Origin: Stenopsyche tienmushanensis
Lineage: Eukaryota > Arthropoda > Insecta > Trichoptera > Stenopsychidae
Direction of reading: 5' to 3'
Assembly (NCBI GenBank): GCA_008973525.1
Contig: WACJ01000254.1
Span: forward strand, 310,001-374,000
DNA length: 64,000 nucleotides
A model generated the notes under the pieces. That model ran no database searches. It was not told the origin of the DNA and saw nothing but the letters and a program-made list of their open reading frames with translations. Positions 63,001 to 64,000 of this stretch are shown piece by piece; the stretch's first letter is position 1; every line of letters begins with the position of its first letter. The position numbers were made by a program, and so were the translations under genes.

Positions 63001-64000
63001 GTTGAATGGGAATTATAGTGCCTGAAGTTGGATCAGTGAATGTTTGAGAAGATTCGTCGATGAGACCTCTCCTAACAGCTTCAGTAAATGACACCGCAAC
63101 GTCTGATTTAGATGTTAAATTAGGATTAGTATAAGTAACATATCTTTTAACGGATTTTCTAACAGTTTGTGTAGTAAGAGTAACATTTAGCAAAGAATTT
63201 AAAAGAAGGGCTCCTTCGGGAGTAATTAAATTAACTTCAACGGCTTTATCTAAAGGCAAAGGTTTCTGTGTCTCGGGATGTAAAAGATATCCTGTATTTG
63301 AATTTAAAATTCCATTAAAAACTGCTTCTAACACCGTTAATTCTTTTGAGTTATGGAAGATACCAACATTTCGATTTAACATCTCGAAAACTTCTGGACG
63401 GATAGCGCCTAATTTGACAGCTTCGGTCATTGGAATAACTTTAGTAGGTTTTGCATTTATCACAATTGCTCCACCATTTTGACTTGAAATCAATCCATTA
63501 TTAATTGCTCTGTTAAATGACATAAATTCGTTTGTAACAGGATCTCGGAAACCGTCTATATCAAAAATAGATTTCTGCGATACAGACGTAATAAGACCTC
63601 TTTCGACTGCTTCGGGTATTGTGCAAATTTCGCTAGTTAAATTATCTCTAAACCTAGAAATCTCTGGAATAATGACTCTCGAAGCTAATGCCTCGGAAAG
63701 CGTAAGAAGTTCGCCAGTAACAGTATTCGTCACAGATTTAATTGAATCACTATCTAATACCCCCCAAGATATCGCTTCTAAGATATTTAATTTTGACTTT
63801 TGTAAAGGAGATGATATAAGTCCGTTATTATCCATCAAAGAATTGTCAACGACATCCTTCAATGTCATCGGTTTACAAATTAGACCTCGTTTTTTAGCAT
63901 CTACTAATTTAATCTTTTCTTTGCTAACGTTATGAACATATTTACCGAATTTCGGATTAATTATACCTCTTTCTAATGCTAGCGTCAGTGTAATTTTTTG
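8827..64000 (-). CDS. shot: short stop (shot) spectraplakin, partial at the 5' end (about 73 exons in the window)
   Basis: Giant cytolinker of the spectraplakin family (fly Shot, vertebrate MACF1/DST) that crosslinks actin filaments and microtubules. Reading 5' to 3' on the - strand, the window holds a plakin-repeat exon, a long spectrin-repeat rod, variable linker exons, two EF-hands, a GAS2 domain and a Ser/Arg/Pro-rich tail with SxIP motifs. The CH-CH actin-binding and plakin domains are not here and must lie beyond 64 kb. Exons were joined by hand: donor and acceptor sites and codon phases agree at every junction. The exceptions are places where one extra base breaks the frame, near 33207, 33824, 36187, 36266, 41657, 41974, 42094, 43035 and 43090. 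At those points exon length minus one restores both phase and spectrin-repeat similarity. wls is nested antisense in the 22.3-27.0 kb intron. The domain order and the GAS2/EF sequences make the identification very secure. Confidence 0.97.
9422..9911 (+). mobile_element. Internally deleted Tigger/pogo DNA transposon
   Basis: Matching terminal inverted repeats CAGTAGAACC (9422-9431) and GGTTCTACTG (9902-9911) are flanked by TA on both sides, the pogo/Tigger target. The 3' end also carries the family-like ATTAGTCCGGATAATC. The inside encodes transposase remnants in two + frames: [11 protein letters not shown] from about 9620, then [14 protein letters not shown] and [10 protein letters not shown] up to 9782. 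These match the DDE region of Tigger transposases, whose usual NADETGL box is here DGTG. Stops and a frame change make it non-functional. It lies in the intron between two shot tail exons. Confidence 0.85.
10299..10412 (-). CDS. shot: shot tail cassette exon with SxIP motif
   Basis: A 114-nt exon that enters and leaves in phase 2, so it can be skipped without frame change. It carries GSRIPVFSK, an SxIP motif of the kind that binds EB1 at growing microtubule ends. The donor is GTAAAT; the acceptor TTCAAAG is weak, with a pyrimidine tract unusually far upstream, so the 5' boundary is less certain. Open, coding-like sequence continues upstream of the chosen acceptor. Confidence 0.75.
11322..11700 (-). 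CDS. shot: shot alternative 3'-terminal exon B with SxIP motif
   Basis: An exon entering in phase 2 after CACAG and running 125 codons to TGA at 11324-11322. The peptide is His/Ser/Pro-rich at first, contains [11 protein letters not shown] (SxIP), then an [10 protein letters not shown] stretch and an acidic, Ser-rich end finishing DDKTHGY. Its own stop codon makes it an alternative C-terminus to the exons at 10299 and 8827. The entry phase matches exon 14500-14568. An AATAAA on the - strand at 11143-11138 could end this transcript. Confidence 0.8.
12918..13667 (+). mobile_element. Degenerate mariner transposon
   Basis: The 21-bp ends are exact inverted copies including the TA target (12918-12938 and 13647-13667; outer bases TAGATTGTCCCG). 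The interior on the + strand has mariner transposase pieces in order: [11 protein letters not shown] from 13269, then [17 protein letters not shown] from about 13369 (first catalytic Asp in DEKW), and [11 protein letters not shown] near the 3' end (third Asp). Frames shift and stops interrupt. At about 750 bp it is well below the usual 1.3 kb, so it is an internally deleted fossil. It sits in a shot intron. Confidence 0.9.
14500..14568 (-). CDS. shot: shot tail exon, 69 nt, SSIP motif
   Basis: A symmetric phase-2 exon (69 nt) after acceptor AATTAG with donor GTATTTG. It encodes a Gly-rich start then [15 protein letters not shown], again an SxIP-type sequence. Because both phases equal those of its neighbours it is skippable. 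It lies between 14952-15120 and the alternative 3' exons. Confidence 0.75.
14952..15120 (-). CDS. shot: shot tail exon with PSRIP EB1-binding motif
   Basis: Enters in phase 1 (joining a GAC codon, so the preceding exon reads [11 protein letters not shown] across the junction) and leaves in phase 2. After SRIPLSRR the peptide is Ser/Thr/Arg-rich with TPRTSSKLG and RPRTPTG. A SRIP motif after a Ser/Asp run is a conserved feature of spectraplakin tails. Constitutive by phase: the upstream exon ends in phase 1, so skipping it would break the frame. Confidence 0.9.
15219..15337 (-). CDS. shot: shot tail exon, GSR-repeat region
   Basis: A phase 2 to phase 1 exon of 119 nt. The peptide is built of Ser-Arg-Pro/Gly-Ser units ([20 protein letters not shown]) followed by [13 protein letters not shown]. 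This is the GSR microtubule-lattice-binding segment of spectraplakins, and the SRHGSNLSL stretch is close to fly Shot. Confidence 0.93.
15420..15571 (-). CDS. shot: shot tail exon [10 protein letters not shown]
   Basis: Phase 0 entry after ATAG, phase 2 exit at GTAAAA, 152 nt. The peptide starts [20 protein letters not shown] and continues with [15 protein letters not shown], both familiar from the fly Shot tail directly after the GAS2-linker exon. It receives either of the two alternative upstream exons (18135-18313 or 20553-20698), which both exit in phase 0. Confidence 0.93.
16551..16713. mobile_element. Short inverted-repeat element (MITE-like)
   Basis: CTCGGATGAT at 16564-16573 and its exact complement at 16691-16700 form the core of longer imperfect ends: TTAACC upstream on the left, GGTTAT on the right, and similar inner bases. 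About 160 bp with no coding content, in a shot intron. Family unknown. Confidence 0.45.
17113..17579. mobile_element. Foldback/MITE element with about 115-bp terminal inverted repeats
   Basis: Sequence from about 17113 (AGAGCTGGCAGCATAAATT) to about 17229 reappears as its complement from 17579 back to about 17460, at roughly 85-90% identity by eye. Both arms include TGTTCTGG(T/C)GTGTTTTTGG. The centre has AGTCTGG words and no open frame. Long inverted arms in a 0.47-kb unit without coding capacity fit a non-autonomous DNA transposon. No clear target duplication was found. It is intronic to shot. Confidence 0.8.
18135..18313 (-). CDS. shot: shot alternative linker exon (His-rich), mutually exclusive with 20553-20698
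   Basis: Enters in phase 1 after GAAATAG and exits in phase 0 at TGG|GTAAAA. It encodes [19 protein letters not shown], then [15 protein letters not shown] and an HHHYHQQHW end. Phases are identical to those of exon 20553-20698, and joining both in series would break the frame, so they should be alternatives between the GAS2 exon and 15420-15571. The peptide looks coding but I could not tie it to a named motif. Confidence 0.75.
20553..20698 (-). CDS. shot: shot post-GAS2 linker exon ([14 protein letters not shown])
   Basis: A phase 1 to phase 0 exon of 146 nt. Joined to the GAS2 exon it restores [17 protein letters not shown], the strongly conserved sequence that follows the GAS2 domain in fly Shot and vertebrate MACF1/DST, then [20 protein letters not shown]. 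It lies about 6.3 kb from the GAS2 exon, with wls between them on the other strand. Confidence 0.95.
22270..22326 (-). CDS. shot: shot 57-nt cassette exon
   Basis: Bounded by acceptor TCTTTAG and a strong donor GTAAGA. It enters and leaves in phase 1 and is exactly 19 codons, encoding [18 protein letters not shown] after a junction Val. Inclusion would insert these residues between DPCR and KGRTN, the same place where vertebrate MACF1 has an optional insert. Skippable without frame change; splice use is inferred. Confidence 0.7.
22327..23094. other. shot intron / wls upstream region
   Basis: AT-rich with no exon-like open frame on either strand. It may contain regulatory DNA for wls, whose GC-rich leader follows directly, but I see no specific element. 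Confidence 0.5.
23095..23186 (+). promoter_or_regulatory. GC-rich leader / probable 5' UTR exon and promoter of wls
   Basis: A short GC block (GCGCCGGCGCCGG at about 23162-23174) interrupts AT-rich intronic DNA and ends in a good + strand donor, GAGCC|GTAAGC at 23186/23187. A matching acceptor, TTTCTACAG, lies at 23680, 33 bases before the wls start codon. This fits a non-coding first exon with its own promoter inside the shot intron. The transcription start is not located. Confidence 0.5.
23714..25355 (+). CDS. wls: wntless (Evi/Wls) Wnt cargo receptor; single coding exon with one apparent frameshift
   Basis: Multi-pass membrane protein that carries lipidated Wnt from the Golgi to the cell surface and recycles through endosomes. 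The N-terminus [15 protein letters not shown] is that of insect Wls. A first membrane segment (about residues 14-34) is followed by a luminal domain with [13 protein letters not shown] and LDCTID, then a cluster of seven hydrophobic spans from about residue 235. The C-terminal half has [12 protein letters not shown], containing the YEG(L/I) endocytic motif (24999-25010), and ends [11 protein letters not shown] through SLTSF. The frame breaks at 24865-24867: removing one base from ACAGTTT restores [10 protein letters not shown] and the rest of the family sequence. Corrected length is 546 aa, normal for insects. A second ATG-led frame at 24921-25355 is only the downstream part. The break is most likely a sequence error. 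The gene is nested antisense in a shot intron. Confidence 0.96.
26059..26064 (+). terminator. Likely polyadenylation signal of wls
   Basis: An AATAAA hexamer 700 bases after the stop, in AT-rich 3' UTR-like sequence. Earlier canonical hexamers exist (25534-25539 and about 25887), so shorter 3' ends are possible. Confidence 0.4.
27039..27156 (-). CDS. shot: shot GAS2 domain exon, C-terminal half
   Basis: Phase 0 entry, phase 1 exit, 118 nt. It encodes [19 protein letters not shown] and [18 protein letters not shown], the end of the GAS2 (GAR) zinc- and microtubule-binding domain, essentially as in fly Shot. The upstream exon supplies the conserved [18 protein letters not shown] half, and the junction falls at YR|FGD. 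Confidence 0.97.
27240..27900. other. GC-richer insertion of unknown origin in a shot intron
   Basis: Between the two GAS2 exons the base composition rises clearly at about 27370-27900, unlike the surrounding introns. A + strand reading frame 27287-27367 would encode 26 residues ([12 protein letters not shown], then acidic). A second + frame at about 27426-27635 has 69 codons. Neither matches a family I know. Probably a transposon remnant; no terminal repeats were found. Confidence 0.4.
27966..28195 (-). CDS. shot: shot EF-hand 2 and GAS2 N-terminal exon
   Basis: Phase 1 entry, phase 0 exit, 230 nt. [15 protein letters not shown] leads into an EF-hand loop [13 protein letters not shown] with Ca-binding positions D, N, S, L, D and E, then FIAALRPDW and [19 protein letters not shown]. 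The last contains the conserved Cys pair of GAS2. This EF-GAS2 pairing is the spectraplakin signature. Confidence 0.97.
28284..28401 (-). CDS. shot: shot EF-hand 1 exon
   Basis: Phase 0 entry, phase 1 exit, 118 nt. [19 protein letters not shown] is followed by the calcium loop [13 protein letters not shown] and IDGIMNT. The junction with the next exon gives NT-K-FDTSR. Sequence and position are those of fly Shot. Confidence 0.97.
28484..28655 (-). CDS. shot: shot exon before the EF-hands (last rod helix)
   Basis: Phase 2 entry, phase 0 exit, 172 nt. Encodes [19 protein letters not shown], then [18 protein letters not shown] and [11 protein letters not shown], the conserved helical segment immediately before EF-hand 1. 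Its phase-2 entry accepts any of the three upstream cassettes or the rod exon 31950-32142 directly. Confidence 0.95.
29236..29313 (-). CDS. shot: shot hinge cassette exon 3 (78 nt)
   Basis: Symmetric phase-2 exon, acceptor CTCTAG, donor GTAAGT. Encodes [15 protein letters not shown] and [10 protein letters not shown], a Ser/Pro-rich unstructured linker. Skippable. [15 protein letters not shown] linker suits the variable region before the EF-hands of spectraplakins. Confidence 0.8.
30140..30181 (-). CDS. shot: shot hinge microexon 2 (42 nt)
   Basis: A 14-codon symmetric phase-2 exon between ACGCAG and a GTTAGG donor, encoding [13 protein letters not shown] after the junction Ser/Gly. Skippable. 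Short length makes it less certain, but both sites and both phases fit. Confidence 0.65.
31125..31202 (-). CDS. shot: shot hinge cassette exon 1 (78 nt)
   Basis: A symmetric phase-2 exon after CCATCAG with donor GTTGGT, encoding [19 protein letters not shown] and SLNRRQ. Charged, with likely phosphorylatable Ser-Pro. Follows rod exon 31950-32142, giving GKGSQHDL or similar at the junction. Confidence 0.75.
31950..32357 (-). CDS. shot: shot rod, last spectrin repeat (exons 32234-32357, 31950-32142)
   Basis: 32234-32357 (phase 0 to 1) encodes [19 protein letters not shown] and the repeat Trp motif LLQWLVGLE. 31950-32142 (phase 1 to 2) encodes [19 protein letters not shown] through [10 protein letters not shown], then a basic [15 protein letters not shown] linker into the hinge. 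This is the C-terminal end of the spectrin rod and matches the order in fly Shot. Confidence 0.95.
32441..33256 (-). CDS. shot: shot spectrin-repeat exons (33096-33256, 32800-32997, 32441-32713); one frameshift
   Basis: Three phase-0-joined exons. 33096-33256 begins [17 protein letters not shown] in phase 2 but then needs one base removed at 33207-33208 to continue [15 protein letters not shown] and [17 protein letters not shown]. The raw length of 161 does not fit its phases, and 160 does. 32800-32997 gives a full helix pair ([13 protein letters not shown]). 32441-32713 gives [37 protein letters not shown] and SRWEE. The last sequence is highly conserved in spectraplakin rods. Confidence 0.93.
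33343..34267 (-). CDS. shot: shot spectrin-repeat exons (34116-34267, 33789-34030, 33609-33704, 33343-33525); one frameshift
   Basis: 34116-34267 encodes [19 protein letters not shown] and [12 protein letters not shown]. 33789-34030 encodes [38 protein letters not shown] and [19 protein letters not shown]. After DH one base at 33824-33825 must be dropped to read [12 protein letters not shown]. The uncorrected exon would end in the wrong phase. 33609-33704 adds [16 protein letters not shown] and 33343-33525 adds [15 protein letters not shown] through [15 protein letters not shown]. The [19 protein letters not shown] block is a hallmark of Shot/MACF1. Confidence 0.94.
34388..36413 (-). CDS. shot: shot spectrin-repeat exons (36186-36413, 35984-36116, 35777-35900, 35540-35660, 34388-34545); two frameshifts
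   Basis: 36186-36413 reads [19 protein letters not shown] and [10 protein letters not shown], then needs one base removed at 36266-36268 to continue [16 protein letters not shown], and one of the three G at 36187-36189 removed to end in phase 0. 35984-36116 ([18 protein letters not shown]), 35777-35900 ([16 protein letters not shown]), 35540-35660 ([20 protein letters not shown]) and 34388-34545 ([19 protein letters not shown]) are intact and phase-consistent. The 34546-35539 intron is about 1 kb and holds nothing recognisable except a possible AG|GTATGT site near 35375. Confidence 0.93.
37897..40000 (-). CDS. shot: shot spectrin-repeat exons, seven (37897-38051 to 39639-40000)
   Basis: Exons 39639-40000, 39338-39437, 38956-39260, 38704-38865, 38399-38630, 38125-38313 and 37897-38051, all intact and phase-consistent. 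Landmarks: [109 protein letters not shown] and [19 protein letters not shown]. The [19 protein letters not shown] stretch is near-identical to fly Shot. The donor of 38956-39260 is unusual (GA|GTTCGT). Confidence 0.95.
40077..41358 (-). CDS. shot: shot spectrin-repeat exons, five (40077-40196 to 41225-41358)
   Basis: Exons 41225-41358, 40829-41021, 40494-40720, 40271-40415 and 40077-40196, phases 0-2-0-2-0-0 in order, all intact. Landmarks: [74 protein letters not shown] and [19 protein letters not shown]. Each holds one or two of the three repeat helices with the conserved helix-A Trp. Confidence 0.94.
41447..43165 (-). CDS. shot: shot spectrin-repeat exons, six (42987-43165 to 41447-41579); five frameshifts
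   Basis: 42987-43165 reads [19 protein letters not shown], then needs one base dropped at 43090-43092 and another at 43032-43037 to give [16 protein letters not shown] and the following [14 protein letters not shown]. 42630-42857 ([19 protein letters not shown]) and 42419-42553 are intact. 41928-42340 ([18 protein letters not shown]) needs one base dropped at 42094-42096 and one at 41974-41976. 41658-41852 ([18 protein letters not shown]) has an extra base in the GGG/CCC run at its donor (41657-41659). 41447-41579 ([18 protein letters not shown]) is intact. With these five single-base corrections every junction agrees in phase. Confidence 0.92.
43250..45405 (-). CDS. shot: shot spectrin-repeat exons, six (45049-45405 to 43250-43452)
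   Basis: Exons 45049-45405, 44643-44833, 44406-44530, 43917-44077, 43632-43756 and 43250-43452, all intact. Landmarks: [93 protein letters not shown] and [19 protein letters not shown]. Splice sites are GT-AG throughout. Long heptad-like Leu/Glu/Arg content fits the three-helix repeat. Confidence 0.94.
44947..44991 (-). CDS. shot: Candidate 45-nt shot cassette exon
   Basis: Lies between exons 45049-45405 and 44643-44833. The acceptor GTTAG follows an unbroken run of T, the donor is GTGAGA, and a 45-nt unit in phase 2 on both sides would add [14 protein letters not shown] without a stop. The hydrophobic peptide is unusual for a rod, and another frame of the same stretch is also open, so use as an exon is only a possibility. 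Confidence 0.35.
45491..46439 (-). CDS. shot: shot spectrin-repeat exons, four (46282-46439 to 45491-45657)
   Basis: Exons 46282-46439 ([19 protein letters not shown]), 45956-46200 ([19 protein letters not shown]), 45734-45875 ([18 protein letters not shown]) and 45491-45657 ([19 protein letters not shown]). All intact; phases 1-0, 0-2, 2-0 and 0-2. The first follows the Ser-rich hinge exon pair upstream. Confidence 0.94.
46612..47000 (-). CDS. shot: shot Ser-rich hinge exons within the rod (46880-47000, 46612-46743)
   Basis: 46880-47000 (phase 0 to 1) encodes [19 protein letters not shown] then [19 protein letters not shown]. 46612-46743 (phase 1 to 1, 132 nt) encodes [18 protein letters not shown], then [18 protein letters not shown]. 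Neither is helical-repeat sequence. Together they form an unstructured, Ser/Arg-rich hinge that splits the rod, with many possible phosphorylation sites. The second exon is symmetric and so optional: with or without it the next exon reads MSPVQQQL in frame. Confidence 0.88.
47152..50006 (-). CDS. shot: shot first rod spectrin-repeat exons, eleven (49860-50006 to 47152-47295)
   Basis: Exons 49860-50006, 49553-49776, 49266-49464, 48957-49184, 48739-48876, 48413-48636, 48130-48330, 47838-48038, 47653-47755, 47376-47483 and 47152-47295, all intact with GT-AG sites and agreeing phases. They begin [19 protein letters not shown] directly after the plakin-repeat exon and run through [55 protein letters not shown] and FGHYIDK. 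This is the start of the spectrin rod. Confidence 0.95.
51698..51914. repeat. Small inverted-repeat unit, possible MITE
   Basis: A perfect 14-bp inverted pair, AACTTTTAACGGAC and its complement, spaced by about 190 bp of AT-rich sequence with no coding content. Too short to assign; terminal repeats of a small non-autonomous transposon are possible. Confidence 0.35.
53479..53499. repeat. (CAT)7 microsatellite
   Basis: Seven uninterrupted CAT units in a shot intron, outside any exon. Confidence 0.9.
54818..64000 (-). CDS. shot: shot plakin-repeat giant exon, at least 9.18 kb (partial, open at window edge)
   Basis: One uninterrupted - strand frame from the window edge to a donor TGG|GTGAGT at 54818/54817, at least 3061 codons with no stop or frameshift. 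It is made of about 38-residue plakin (plectin) repeats whose core reads like DP-x-TGK-x-(L/I)(T/S)L-x-EA(I/L)-x-x-GLI(D/N)P, around 70-80 copies by length. Clear examples are [19 protein letters not shown] and [19 protein letters not shown]. Plakin repeats bind intermediate filaments in vertebrates; the long insect isoforms carry them although insects lack cytoplasmic intermediate filaments. About 58,870-59,330 is a Lys/Glu-rich non-repeat linker. Two hydrophobic GLL-x-x-VA-x-PV-x-AG segments occur. The exon exits in phase 0 straight into the rod (AAETW|QAIEEKY). It is probably optional, as in fly Shot, but skipping cannot be tested here because the upstream exon is outside. Confidence 0.96.

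Noticed and set aside
55026..63935. Many + strand frames opposite the plakin-repeat exon
   Set aside because: They repeat at the period of the plakin repeats and are antisense shadows of it.
1..64000. A new defence-like, CRISPR-like or biosynthetic system
   Set aside because: This is ordinary insect chromosomal DNA. No tandem spacer array, no prokaryote-style gene cluster and no unassigned large conserved protein was found.

Overview
The window is AT-rich nuclear DNA from an insect, with short phase-matched exons, long introns, and wingless-pathway and spectraplakin genes close to the fly versions. The order within insects cannot be fixed from the sequence. No rRNA, tRNA or CRISPR array was recognised.

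Layout. 1-2.46 kb: AT-rich intergenic DNA with no gene seen. 2.46-4.36 kb (+): FKBP12, complete in three coding exons. 4.4-8.8 kb: intergenic DNA or a possible long shot 3' UTR, with a decayed non-LTR retrotransposon piece. 8.83-64.0 kb (-): short stop (shot), the insect spectraplakin, running off the right edge. From 3' to 5' it shows alternative SxIP-bearing C-terminal exons (8.8-15.6 kb), alternative linker exons and the GAS2/EF-hand module (18.1-28.7 kb), a run of cassette exons (29.2-31.2 kb), a long spectrin-repeat rod in about 55 exons (31.9-50.0 kb), a 4.8-kb intron, and a plakin-repeat exon of at least 9.2 kb (54,818 to the edge). The actin-binding CH domains and plakin domain must lie beyond 64 kb. 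23.1-26.1 kb (+): wntless (wls), nested antisense in a shot intron with its own GC-rich leader. Transposon fossils (Tigger/pogo, mariner, two inverted-repeat elements) sit in shot introns.

How the genes relate. Shot links F-actin (N-terminus, outside the window) to microtubules through the GAS2 domain and the EB1-binding SxIP tail. Wls is the Wnt cargo receptor of the secretory route. FKBP12 is a cytosolic prolyl isomerase. No functional operon-like link is implied. FKBP12 and shot converge tail to tail, and wls shares only the locus.

Main oddity. Exon joining was checked by phase arithmetic for 73 shot exons. Nine one-base insertions are needed to explain broken frames in the shot rod, and a tenth breaks wls. 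All ten fall in an A-G(n)-T string. The 9.2-kb plakin exon and FKBP12 are intact. A systematic consensus error is the likeliest cause, and automatic gene calls here will be fragmented.
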